Made by a program: the position numbers and the translations under genes
The notes under the pieces: model-generated
Databases searched by the model: none
What the model saw: only the letters and a program-made list of their open reading frames with translations
Told to the model about the DNA's origin: nothing
From: Sinorhizobium sp. B11
GTDB taxonomy: Bacteria; Pseudomonadota; Alphaproteobacteria; Rhizobiales; Rhizobiaceae
Assembly: GCA_039725955.1 (NCBI GenBank)
Contig: CP091034.1
Location: forward strand, 1,922,001-1,986,000
Direction: 5' to 3'
Length of the DNA stretch: 64,000 nt
In this document: in pieces, positions 47,070 through 54,967 of the stretch
Layout of the letters: each line of letters begins with the position of its first letter
Numbering within the stretch: position 1 is the first letter of the stretch

Positions 47070-47624
47070 ATGAGAGCTTCAGACGCAGATATCCTCATCA
47101 TTCCCGGCTACACCAACTCCGGTCCCGACCATTGGCAGAGCCGCTGGGAGGCAAAATTGAGCACCGCGCGCCGCGTCGAGCAGGCGGAATGGTCCAAGCC
47201 CGTGCGCGAGGACTGGAGCGTCCGCATTGCCGAAGCGGTCAATGCTTCCACTCGCCCCGTGGTACTCGTTGCCCATTCCCTCGGCGTGCCCTCGGTGATC
47301 CACGCAATCCCGATGTTTCAGAAGCGCGTTGCCGGCGCCTTCTTCGTGGCGCCGCCCGATGTCGCCAATCCCGATATTCGTCCGAAGCATCTCATGACCT
47401 TCGGTCCCTACCCGCGCGATCCGCTGCCCTTCCCCTCGATCACTGTCGCCAGCCGCAACGATCCTTTCGGCACTTACGAGCATGCCGATGATATCGCAAA
47501 TAGCTGGGGTTCCTTCCTGGTGGATGCCGGCGAGTCCGGCCACATCAATGCCGAATCCGGTCACGGCCCCTGGCCGGAAGGCACGATGGTCTTTGCCCAG
47601 TTTCTGAGCCGCCTGCCCGGCTGA
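47070..47624 (+). CDS. RBBP9/YdeN-family serine hydrolase
   Basis: A 184-residue alpha/beta hydrolase of the RBBP9/YdeN type. It shows IIPGYTNSGPDHWQSRWE at the N-terminus, the nucleophile motif VAHSLGVPSVI (serine near residue 70), ASRNDPFGTYEHA (Asp) and GHINAESGHGPWPEG (His). Substrate unknown. It lies between a divergent DUF2189 gene and the cyclic-di-GMP gene. Confidence 0.88.
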   Translation: MRASDADILIIPGYTNSGPDHWQSRWEAKLSTARRVEQAEWSKPVREDWSVRIAEAVNASTRPVVLVAHSLGVPSVIHAIPMFQKRVAGAFFVAPPDVANPDIRPKHLMTFGPYPRDPLPFPSITVASRNDPFGTYEHADDIANSWGSFLVDAGESGHINAESGHGPWPEGTMVFAQFLSRLPG

Positions 47625-47734
47625 GGAAGCCAAAAAATCCGGCATTTCCAGTGAATTAAGCGATCGCTTTCTAAGCATTTCTTAATGGAAAGACCGCAGA
47701 CTGCGCTGACGCCAGAAAAGCGAGAGCGCGCCCC

Positions 47735-50038
47735 GTGAAGCAAAGCCATCCGCCCAAGACCGCCGCCGATGTCAATCGCGACGAGCAGGCTGCTGACGGG
47801 TTCGCAAGCTACACCGACGATTCAGATATCAACGAGCGCGAAAGCCGATGGAACTACGCGCTCGTCGGTTCCGGCCTCGGCGTCTGGGACCACAATTACC
47901 GTCTCGACAAGAAATACTATTCGCAGACCTGGAAGAGTATTCGCGGCATGGCCCCTGACGAGGAGGCCGACGGCGAGTACGAAGCCTGGCTGCAACTCGT
48001 CCATCCCGACGATCGCGATTTTGTCGTCGACGCCATCGAGCGCCAGAATGCCGGTGATGCGGACTATCATGTCTTCGAGTATCGCGAACGCCACAAGGAC
48101 GGCCACTGGGTCTGGATCGAGTGCCGCGGTGCGCCGGTCGAATGGGATGAGAACGGCACAGCCCAGCGCGTCGTCGGCACGGATACCGACATCACCGCAC
48201 GCAAGGAAACGCAGGAGATGCTGGCGCAGCTCTCCCGCCGCCTCGACCTTGCTTTGCAGATCAGCGACATCGGCGTTTTCGAGGCCGACATCGACAACGG
48301 GACCGTCGAATGGGACGAGCGTCTCATTGCCATCTACGGCCTGAAGGGCATCGATCATCTCTCGGCCGTAACTGCATGGCCTGACGCAATCCACCCCGAG
48401 GATCGCGAGCGCGTGCTTGGCACTGTCGAGCGCCATGTCCGCGACCAGACCGGCTTCAATCACGAATTCCGAATCATCAGGGGTGACGGTGCCTTGCGCA
48501 TCATTCGCGCCCGTGGTGCCTTCTTCGTCGACGGCAATGGCTGCCGCAAGCTGATCGGCGCCAATTGGGACGTCACGGAAGAAGTGGCGCTGCGCAACGA
48601 GTTGCGGCGCGCCAAGGATCTTGCCGAAGCCCGCAACCGTGAACTCGAAGCCGCCAAGGAAAGCATCGAGCATCTGGCGTTCCACGACTATCTGACCGGC
48701 CTGCCGAACCGCCGCTATCTCGACAAGATGCTGGAGGAACGCTCCGCCCATTGTCGCGAGGAAGGTCTGGCGCTTGCCGTCCTTCATATCGATCTCGACC
48801 GCTTCAAGCAGATCAACGACACGCTCGGCCACCGCGCCGGCGATCATATGCTGAAACACGCCGCCAAGGTGCTGCGCGACTCCATTCGTGCCACCGACTT
48901 CGTCGCCCGCATCGGTGGTGATGAATTCGTCGTTCTCTGCATCGTCGACACCGCGTCCAAGAAGATCGCCACCGTCGCCGAGCGCATCATCCGCGAGCTG
49001 CGCAAGCCCATCAAATACGAGGGACATGATTGCCGCTTCGGTGCCAGCATCGGCATCGCCATCGACAGCGGCCCGAAGCTCGATGAGAAACAGCTCCTGC
49101 TCAACGCAGATATCGCCCTCTACCGGGCGAAAGGCTCCGGCCGTAATCGCCACGAATTCTTCTCCAATGCAGCGCGCCGCACGATCCTGACGGCCAAGCG
49201 CCTGGCCGATGAAATCCTGATCGGCCTGGAGCGCAACGAATTCGTGCCCTTTTACCAGCCGCAGTTCGATGCCCGCACGCTCGATATCGCGGGTATCGAG
49301 ACGCTGGCCCGCTGGCAGCATCCCGAACATGGCCTGCTCGCCCCTGATCGCTTCCTCGACATTGCCGAAGACCTTGACGTCGTCTCCATCATCGATGCGC
49401 TCATCCTGGAACAGGCAATAGCCGACCGGAAAACCTGGATCCGCGAAGGCTTCGCCATTCCCCGCATCTCCGTCAATGTCTCCGGCCGGAGACTGTCCGA
49501 TCCGCAGCTCGGCAAGAAGCTGCGTTCCCTCAAGATTGAGCCCGGCACGGTCTCCTTCGAACTGCTGGAATCGATCTCGCTCGATGATTGCGACGAGGCA
49601 GTTACCGCCAATCTCAAGAAGCTGAAGAAGCTCGGTATCGATATCGAGGTCGATGATTTCGGCACCGGCCATGCCTCGATCGTCAGTCTGCTGCGGTTGA
49701 GCCCGAAAACACTGAAGATCGACCGCGAACTCATCAGCCGGCTGCCGCAATCGGCCGAACAGCGCAAGCTTGTGCGCTCGATCATCGACATCGGCCGCTC
49801 GCTGAATATTCTCGTTACCGCAGAAGGCGTCGAGACGGCCGATCACGTTCGCATCCTGCAGGAGCTCGGCTGCGACATGCTGCAGGGCTATGCCCTCGCC
49901 CGGCCGATGTCCGGCCTGCAGATTCCGGCTTTCATCCGTGGCGAAAGCTGGCGGCGGTCGGAGGGGGAAGCGCGCGCGCTGCAGAGGGATCTGCGCCGGT
50001 CGGTCGATCGGCCCGGCTCCAAGACGGCCTCCAGATAA
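47735..50038 (+). CDS. PAS-PAS-GGDEF-EAL cyclic-di-GMP protein
   Basis: A 767-residue soluble signalling protein: PAS/PAC domains at about residues 37-160 and 170-292, a short coiled coil, GGDEF at about 320-480 and EAL at about 495-745. The cyclase motif GGDEF (394-398) is intact and preceded by an RxxD inhibitory site (RATD, 385-388). The EAL motif reads ETL (522-524), but NVSG, FELLES, DDFGTGHAS, KIDREL and AEGVET are all present, so phosphodiesterase activity is plausible. No membrane helix, so it probably senses a cytoplasmic signal. Confidence 0.93.
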   Translation: MKQSHPPKTAADVNRDEQAADGFASYTDDSDINERESRWNYALVGSGLGVWDHNYRLDKKYYSQTWKSIRGMAPDEEADGEYEAWLQLVHPDDRDFVVDAIERQNAGDADYHVFEYRERHKDGHWVWIECRGAPVEWDENGTAQRVVGTDTDITARKETQEMLAQLSRRLDLALQISDIGVFEADIDNGTVEWDERLIAIYGLKGIDHLSAVTAWPDAIHPEDRERVLGTVERHVRDQTGFNHEFRIIRGDGALRIIRARGAFFVDGNGCRKLIGANWDVTEEVALRNELRRAKDLAEARNRELEAAKESIEHLAFHDYLTGLPNRRYLDKMLEERSAHCREEGLALAVLHIDLDRFKQINDTLGHRAGDHMLKHAAKVLRDSIRATDFVARIGGDEFVVLCIVDTASKKIATVAERIIRELRKPIKYEGHDCRFGASIGIAIDSGPKLDEKQLLLNADIALYRAKGSGRNRHEFFSNAARRTILTAKRLADEILIGLERNEFVPFYQPQFDARTLDIAGIETLARWQHPEHGLLAPDRFLDIAEDLDVVSIIDALILEQAIADRKTWIREGFAIPRISVNVSGRRLSDPQLGKKLRSLKIEPGTVSFELLESISLDDCDEAVTANLKKLKKLGIDIEVDDFGTGHASIVSLLRLSPKTLKIDRELISRLPQSAEQRKLVRSIIDIGRSLNILVTAEGVETADHVRILQELGCDMLQGYALARPMSGLQIPAFIRGESWRRSEGEARALQRDLRRSVDRPGSKTASR

Positions 50039-50269
50039 AGCCCTGTATAAACCCTCCGAGATTTTGCCTTCATTCCACCGTAAAGAAAAAGGCGGTAGTC
50101 TCCTCCTGGCAAGATTTCGATTCTCTTTGCGGTTTTCCCGCCCAAGGCCGGAAACCGGGGAAGGAGTGACAGGCGGATTGTGAAACTCTCTCTTTTCCTT
50201 TAAGGGGACGCCACGAGATCGATCCACGCGCACTATCCCAAGAGCGCCAACAGTTAGAGAATAACCACA

Positions 50270-51034
50270 ATGAACCGTCGCCGCCGTATCTACGAGGGCA
50301 AGGCAAAGATTCTGTATGAGGGACCTGAACCGGGCACGCTGATCCAGTTCTTCAAGGACGATGCCACTGCTTTCAACAAGAAGAAACACGAAGTCATTGA
50401 TGGCAAGGGCGTCCTCAACAACCGTATTTCTGAATATATCTTCAGCCATCTGAACAAGATCGGCATTCCCACGCACTTCATCCGCCGGCTCAACATGCGT
50501 GAGCAGCTGATCAAGGAAGTGGAGATGATCCCGCTCGAGATCGTCGTGCGCAACGTTGCCGCCGGCTCGCTCGCCAAGCGTCTCGGCATCGAGGAAGGCG
50601 TGGTCCTGCCGCGTTCGATCATCGAATTCTATTACAAGTCGGATGCGCTCGAGGACCCGATGGTCTCCGAAGAGCACATCACCGCCTTCGGCTGGGCCAA
50701 TCCGGCTGAGCTCGACGACATCATGGCGCTCGCCATCCGCGTCAACGACTTCATGACCGGCCTCTTCCTCGGCGTCGGCATCCAGCTCGTCGATTTCAAG
50801 ATCGAATGCGGCCGCCTCTTCGAAGGCGACATGATGCGCATCATCCTGGCTGACGAAATCTCGCCGGACAGCTGCCGCCTATGGGATATCGAGACACACA
50901 AGAAGATGGACAAGGACCTGTTCCGCCGCGATATGGGCGGTCTGCTGGAAGCCTATTCCGAAGTTGCCCGCCGTCTCGGCATCATCAATGAAAACGAGCC
51001 CGTGCGCGGCACAGGCCCCGTTCTGGTCAAGTAA
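50270..51034 (+). CDS. purC: SAICAR synthetase
   Basis: A 254-residue enzyme joining aspartate to CAIR with ATP in purine synthesis. Family blocks are RIYEGKAKILYEGPEPGTLIQFFKDDATAFN, LEIVVRNVAAGSL, LVDFKIECGR and LADEISPDSCRLWD. purS follows after 20 bases. The 231-base region upstream, after the cyclic-di-GMP gene, holds no gene and no riboswitch I can recognise. Confidence 0.96.
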   Translation: MNRRRRIYEGKAKILYEGPEPGTLIQFFKDDATAFNKKKHEVIDGKGVLNNRISEYIFSHLNKIGIPTHFIRRLNMREQLIKEVEMIPLEIVVRNVAAGSLAKRLGIEEGVVLPRSIIEFYYKSDALEDPMVSEEHITAFGWANPAELDDIMALAIRVNDFMTGLFLGVGIQLVDFKIECGRLFEGDMMRIILADEISPDSCRLWDIETHKKMDKDLFRRDMGGLLEAYSEVARRLGIINENEPVRGTGPVLVK

Positions 51035-51054
51035 GTAAAAGCAGGGAAAAACAC

Positions 51055-51297
51055 GTGATCAAGGCTCGCGTCACCGTCACGCTGAAAAACGGCGTTCTCG
51101 ATCCTCAGGGCAAGGCCATCGAAGGCGCGCTCGGCGCCCTCGGTTTCGGCGGCGTCGGCCATGTCCGCCAGGGCAAGGTTTTCGACCTCGAGCTCGAAGG
51201 CACCGACAAGGCCAAGGCTGAGGCGGATCTCAAGGCCATGTGCGAAAAGCTGCTCGCAAACACGGTCATCGAGAATTACGCGATCGCGATCGACTGA
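51055..51297 (+). CDS. purS: FGAM synthase subunit PurS
   Basis: An 80-residue subunit that bridges PurL and PurQ in the three-part FGAM synthase. It shows KARVTVTLKNGVLDPQGKAIEGALGALGFGGVGHVRQGK, the standard PurS start. It starts at GTG 51055, preceded by CAGGGAAA. Followed by a strong hairpin without a T-run, then kptA. Confidence 0.94.
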   Translation: MIKARVTVTLKNGVLDPQGKAIEGALGALGFGGVGHVRQGKVFDLELEGTDKAKAEADLKAMCEKLLANTVIENYAIAID

Positions 51298-51304
51298 CGA
51301 TCAT

Positions 51305-51327
51305 AGGCCCGCCGCATGGGCGGGCCT
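51305..51327 (+). terminator. Hairpin between purS and kptA
   Basis: AGGCCCGCC (51305-51313) pairs perfectly with GGCGGGCCT (51319-51327) around GCATG. No T-run follows, so it may be an RNA-stability or partial termination element rather than a full terminator, separating purCS from kptA-purQ. Confidence 0.55.
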
Positions 51328-51342
51328 TCAGGATGAAGCGTC

Positions 51343-51894
51343 ATGCAGGCAAAGCTGGAGACGGAAGTCTCGAAATTCATGAGCTATGTTTTGCGCCATG
51401 CGCCGGAAGCCGCAAACCTGACGCTCGATGCCGAAGGATGGGTATCCTTCGATGATTTCGAAAAGGCGGTGACATCGAAATATGATGTCACCCGCGACGA
51501 TATTATCGGGATCATCGAAAACAGCTCGAAGAAGCGCTTTGCGCTGGTCGATAACAGAATTCGCGCCAATCAGGGCCATAGTCTCGAAGTCGATCTGGCA
51601 TTGAAGGCGGTCGAGCCGCCCGCAATACTCTTTCACGGCACGTCGCTGCTGAACTGGCCGCTGATCGAGCGCGAAGGCCTGAAGAAGATGGAACGGCATC
51701 ACGTCCATCTCTCTGCGGATGCGCAGACGGCGAAGGTCGTCGCAACGCGCCGCAAGGGCGACCATATAATCCTGCGTGTAGACGCAGCCCGCATGTTTTC
51801 AGAGGGGCATTCTTTCTTTGTCTCGGACAATGGAGTATGGCTCGCCGAAAGCGTTCCAGTTCAATATCTTTCGCCAAATGCGGGGACCTTATGA
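51343..51894 (+). CDS. kptA: RNA 2'-phosphotransferase (Tpt1/KptA family)
   Basis: A 183-residue enzyme that removes a 2'-phosphate from RNA using NAD, releasing ADP-ribose 1'',2''-cyclic phosphate. Its natural bacterial RNA substrate is unknown. Conserved parts are FMSYVLRHAPEAANL, ILFHGTSLLNWPLI, HHVHLSADAQTA and SFFVSDNGVWLAESVPVQYL; the Arg/His set expected of the active site looks complete. It lies between purS and purQ, overlapping the purQ start by four bases (ATGA), an unusual partner for purine genes. Confidence 0.92.
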   Translation: MQAKLETEVSKFMSYVLRHAPEAANLTLDAEGWVSFDDFEKAVTSKYDVTRDDIIGIIENSSKKRFALVDNRIRANQGHSLEVDLALKAVEPPAILFHGTSLLNWPLIEREGLKKMERHHVHLSADAQTAKVVATRRKGDHIILRVDAARMFSEGHSFFVSDNGVWLAESVPVQYLSPNAGTL

Positions 51895-52562
51895 AATCAG
51901 CCGTCGTTCAACTTCCGGGCCTCAATCGCGATCGTGACATGATCGCCGCTCTCACCAAGATCTCCGGGCACCAGCCGGTGACGATCTGGCAGACGGAGAC
52001 GGAAATCCCTGACGTCGACCTGATCGTCATTCCCGGCGGATTCTCCTACGGCGACTATCTGCGTTGCGGCGCCATTGCTGCCCGCATGCCGGTCATGCAG
52101 GCAATCATCGAGAAGGCGAACAAGGGTGTGAAAGTGCTGGGCGTCTGCAACGGCTTCCAGATCCTCGTCGAGGCCGGCCTGTTGCCGGGCGCGTTGATGC
52201 GTAACGCCTCGCTGAAATTCGTCTGCCGCGAGATCAAGCTGGAAGTCGTCAATGCCGAGACGGATTTCTCCCGTGCCTATGCAAAGGGCCAGATCATCCG
52301 CTGCCCCGTCGCCCATCACGACGGCAACTATTTTGCCGATACGGAAACGCTCGCTGCCATCGAAGGTAACGGCCAGGTCGTTTTCCGCTATGCCGAAGGC
52401 ACCAACCCGAACGGCTCGGTCAACGATATCGCCGGCGTCATGAATGCAAAGGGCAATGTTCTCGGCATGATGCCGCATCCGGAAAATCTCATCGAAGCCG
52501 CCCATGGCGGTTCGGATGGCCGCGGCCTCTTTGCCTCGGCGCTCGACGTCATCGCCGCCTGA
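51891..52562 (+). CDS. purQ: FGAM synthase glutaminase subunit PurQ
   Basis: A 223-residue class I glutamine amidotransferase that supplies ammonia to PurL. The catalytic cysteine is in VLGVCNGFQILVEAGLLPGAL (about residue 86); His and Glu are in MMPHPENLIE. I chose ATG 51891, overlapping the kptA stop, which also gives the family N-terminus (MKSAVVQLPGLNRDRDM). PurL lies 3.2 kb downstream. Confidence 0.95.
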   Translation: MKSAVVQLPGLNRDRDMIAALTKISGHQPVTIWQTETEIPDVDLIVIPGGFSYGDYLRCGAIAARMPVMQAIIEKANKGVKVLGVCNGFQILVEAGLLPGALMRNASLKFVCREIKLEVVNAETDFSRAYAKGQIIRCPVAHHDGNYFADTETLAAIEGNGQVVFRYAEGTNPNGSVNDIAGVMNAKGNVLGMMPHPENLIEAAHGGSDGRGLFASALDVIAA

Positions 52563-52584
52563 TTTCTGCCGAAGAGCAAGATAG

Positions 52585-52989
52585 ATGCGCCCTCGCCTTT
52601 TCGCAGTCGTCACTAACGCCGCTGCCTTTGCCGCCCTTGCTGCGCTCGTCGCTGCCTGCCAGTCCTCGACACCTGTAAAGGGGCCGGACCGGAGTGCGTT
52701 GTCGACCATGGAGCGTGTGGCGCTCGGCGCCAATAGCTGCTGGTTCAAGTCGGGCGACGCAGCTTTCGCCGCTTACAGGCTCGCACCGGAACTCAATTCC
52801 TTCTCCGGCCGCCCGCGCATCCTCGTGGTGCACAAGGGCAGCCCGGAAAGCCGGCCGCTGCTCGTGGTGCAGGCCGAAGGCAATCCGGCCAAGATGCAGG
52901 CTTTCGGTCCGATGATGTCCGAGCCGGTCGCCGGCCGCATCGCTGCCGATGTCACCCGCTGGTCGGGCGGCAACCGTGCCTGCAGCTAG
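52585..52989 (+). CDS. Putative lipoprotein, function unknown
   Basis: A 134-residue protein with a signal sequence and lipobox LVAACQSS (Cys near residue 25). The mature domain has two more cysteines (NSCWF near residue 52 and CS at the end), suggesting a periplasmic disulfide. I do not recognise the family. It lies 22 bases after purQ and may be co-transcribed. Its stop is immediately followed by a RIME-type repeat. Confidence 0.72.
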   Translation: MRPRLFAVVTNAAAFAALAALVAACQSSTPVKGPDRSALSTMERVALGANSCWFKSGDAAFAAYRLAPELNSFSGRPRILVVHKGSPESRPLLVVQAEGNPAKMQAFGPMMSEPVAGRIAADVTRWSGGNRACS

Positions 52990-53082
52990 AGCAATTCAGC
53001 AAAATCGCGCAGCGGTTTTGCGCCCGGTATTGCTTGAAATGATGGATGGAGCATTTCCCGTTTTCGAGAAAAGGGAAATGCT
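52987..53082. repeat. RIME-type intergenic palindromic element, copy 2
   Basis: TAGAGCAATTC...GCGCAGCGGTTTTGC (53007-53021)...GGTATTGC forms the first palindrome. The second is a perfect hairpin, GCATTTCCC (53051-53059) with GGGAAATGC (53073-53081). Same orientation and layout as the copy at 7419-7518. It fills the gap between the lipoprotein stop and the DUF1127 stop. Confidence 0.78.
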
Positions 53083-53343
53083 TCAGCCTTGATCCCAGAA
53101 GAACGACTTGCTGACCTCGCGTGCGGCATCGGAGTGCGACAGGCCGATATCCTTGAGCTGATCCGCCGTCAGTCCGCGTAGCGCCCGGCGTCCCTCCCGC
53201 TTCTGGCGCCACAGAAGCAAGCTTGCCCACAAGCGGCCGAGCTGAGTCGTGGCCGGCGCCTGCCTCGGGAGGACAATTTCGTGCGGGCTATCGATAGAGA
53301 CAATCGATACAATATCGCTCTTCATTTGAGGTACAACGGACAT
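53083..53343 (-). CDS. DUF1127 small protein
   Basis: An 86-residue protein whose C-terminal half is the DUF1127 domain: LWRQKREGRRALRGLTADQLKDIGLSHSDAAREVSK. Members are small Arg-rich proteins, some of which bind RNA or affect phosphate and carbon metabolism in Agrobacterium. It is divergent from a MocR regulator, and the shared promoter carries three ATTGTCAC/GTGACAAT sites, so it is a likely regulatory target. Its end abuts a RIME element. Confidence 0.84.
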   Translation of the reverse strand: MSVVPQMKSDIVSIVSIDSPHEIVLPRQAPATTQLGRLWASLLLWRQKREGRRALRGLTADQLKDIGLSHSDAAREVSKSFFWDQG

Positions 53344-53372
53344 CCCTTGCTCCTGTCGTTTCCGTCTTCGTG

Positions 53373-53422
53373 ATTGTCACATAGTCTTGACAGTGTGAGG
53401 GTGACAATCTATTCATTGTCAC
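53373..53422. promoter_or_regulatory. MocR operator and promoter with repeated ATTGTCAC sites
   Basis: ATTGTCAC occurs at 53373-53380 and 53415-53422, and its complement GTGACAAT at 53401-53408; the last two form a perfect palindrome around CTATTC. A promoter for the MocR gene (TTGACA 53387-53392, 17-base spacer, TATTCA 53410-53415) runs through these sites. A further GTGACAAT lies inside the gene at 53571-53578. The layout suits autoregulation and control of the divergent DUF1127 gene. Confidence 0.75.
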
Positions 53423-53423
53423 C

Positions 53424-54842
53424 ATGACAAATTGGCTCCCAGATCTCTCGCAGGGCTCCGGCCCGGTCTATATGCGGCTCGCGGACAATATCGAATCCGC
53501 CATTGCTTCCGGTGCGTTGCCGGCAGGCAGCAAGCTGCCGCCGCAGCGAAATCTTGCCTATGACATCGGGGTGACAATCGGAACAATCGGTCGTGCCTAT
53601 GCGCTAGTCCATGAGCGCGGTCTCGTCGCCGGCGAAGTTGGCCGCGGCACCTATGTCCTCGACCGCGCCGATACACCGCCGAGCGAACAGGTGGATCCCG
53701 TTACACTTTCGCTGAGTGGCACCCGCATTGCGGATGCTCCGGCGAACAAGCTTCGCTTCGACACGACCGCCGCCCCCGATCTCGGTCAGGGCAAGATCAT
53801 CGCCGGCATCATGGCAGAGATCGGCGAGCAGCATCTGGCGGAAATCTCCTCCTATTCGCGCAGCTTCCCGCGCAACTGGTTCGAAGCCGGCCGCCTGTGG
53901 CTGGCCCGTGCCGGCTGGTCGCCGGACGTCGAAAACGTTGTTCCGACGCTCGGCGCGCATGCAGCCGCCATATCGGTCATAGCCGCCGTGTCTGCGCCCG
54001 GTGACAAGATCGTCTTCGAGAACCTCACCTATACGCAGGTCAGCCGCAGCGTCCGCCTCCTCGGCCGGCGCACGCTGACGGTGGAGTCGGATGAGAACGG
54101 TGTCATTCCCGAGGATTTCGAGCGGCTTTGCCTACAGCAGCATCCGAAGCTGATCTTCCTGATGCCGACGGTCCACAATCCGACGCTTGCCATCATGCCC
54201 TACGAACGGCGCGTCGCCATTGCCGATATCGCCAGGCGGCATGGTGTATGGATCATCGAGGATGATCTCTATGGCGGCATGGCCAATGACGCTACGCCGT
54301 TGCTCGCGGCAATCGCGCCCGATCGCACTTTCCTGGTCAACGGCCTGTCGAAGTCGGTTGCCGCCGGCGTGCGTGGCGGCTGGGTCGCCTGCCCGCCGCA
54401 TTTCGCCCAGCGCATCAAGGTCACCCACAAGATGGTCACGGGCGGCCTGCCCTTCATCCTGGCCGAAACATGCGCGCGGCTGATCCAGAGCGGCAAGGCG
54501 CACGAGATCCGCAATGCAAGCGTTGCAGAGCTGTCAGTCCGTGTGAAGCTTGCGCGCGAGCAGTTGCAGGGTTTCGAGTTCGAATCCCATCCGCATGCGC
54601 CCTTCCTGTGGCTGAAACTTCCCGAGCCCTGGATGTCCGGCACGTTCAAGAACGCCGCCTACCGGGATGGCGTTCTGGTGGACGACGAGGATGAGTTCAA
54701 GGCGGCCCGTGGAGAGAAGGTCTATCATCGCGTGCGCATCGGAATCTCCTCGCCGAAGGATAGAAACGAGATGTTGTCAGGGCTTATGATATTGAAACGT
54801 CTACTGGAAAACGGCGGCTCCGCCTATGATGGGGAAATCTGA
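53424..54842 (+). CDS. MocR/GntR-family regulator with aminotransferase domain (PdxR-like)
   Basis: A 472-residue chimeric regulator: a GntR winged helix at about residues 12-78 (YMRLADNIESAIASGALPAGSKLPPQRNLAYDIGVTIGTIGRAYALV) joined to a fold-type I aminotransferase domain. PLP-site features are HNPTLAIMP, IIEDDLYGG and the lysine in VNGLSKSVAAGVRGG, so it probably binds PLP. No Shine-Dalgarno precedes the ATG, which lies nine bases after the predicted -10, suggesting a leaderless message. The target could be the DUF1127 gene or a remote pathway. Confidence 0.9.
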   Translation: MTNWLPDLSQGSGPVYMRLADNIESAIASGALPAGSKLPPQRNLAYDIGVTIGTIGRAYALVHERGLVAGEVGRGTYVLDRADTPPSEQVDPVTLSLSGTRIADAPANKLRFDTTAAPDLGQGKIIAGIMAEIGEQHLAEISSYSRSFPRNWFEAGRLWLARAGWSPDVENVVPTLGAHAAAISVIAAVSAPGDKIVFENLTYTQVSRSVRLLGRRTLTVESDENGVIPEDFERLCLQQHPKLIFLMPTVHNPTLAIMPYERRVAIADIARRHGVWIIEDDLYGGMANDATPLLAAIAPDRTFLVNGLSKSVAAGVRGGWVACPPHFAQRIKVTHKMVTGGLPFILAETCARLIQSGKAHEIRNASVAELSVRVKLAREQLQGFEFESHPHAPFLWLKLPEPWMSGTFKNAAYRDGVLVDDEDEFKAARGEKVYHRVRIGISSPKDRNEMLSGLMILKRLLENGGSAYDGEI

Positions 54843-54967
54843 CCTGTTGCAATTTGGTGTCAGGGCCGTGGAAACGACCGTAACTGGAACACCCGCGCTT
54901 TACCGCTGATACCCGGATGTTACCTCTGTCCCATTCCGCTGTTTAAGCGGGAATCAAAGGACAGCAG

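Noticed and set aside
47822..50677. A 951-codon minus-strand frame across the cyclic-di-GMP gene and purC
   Set aside because: Antisense shadow; the plus-strand genes are unambiguous.
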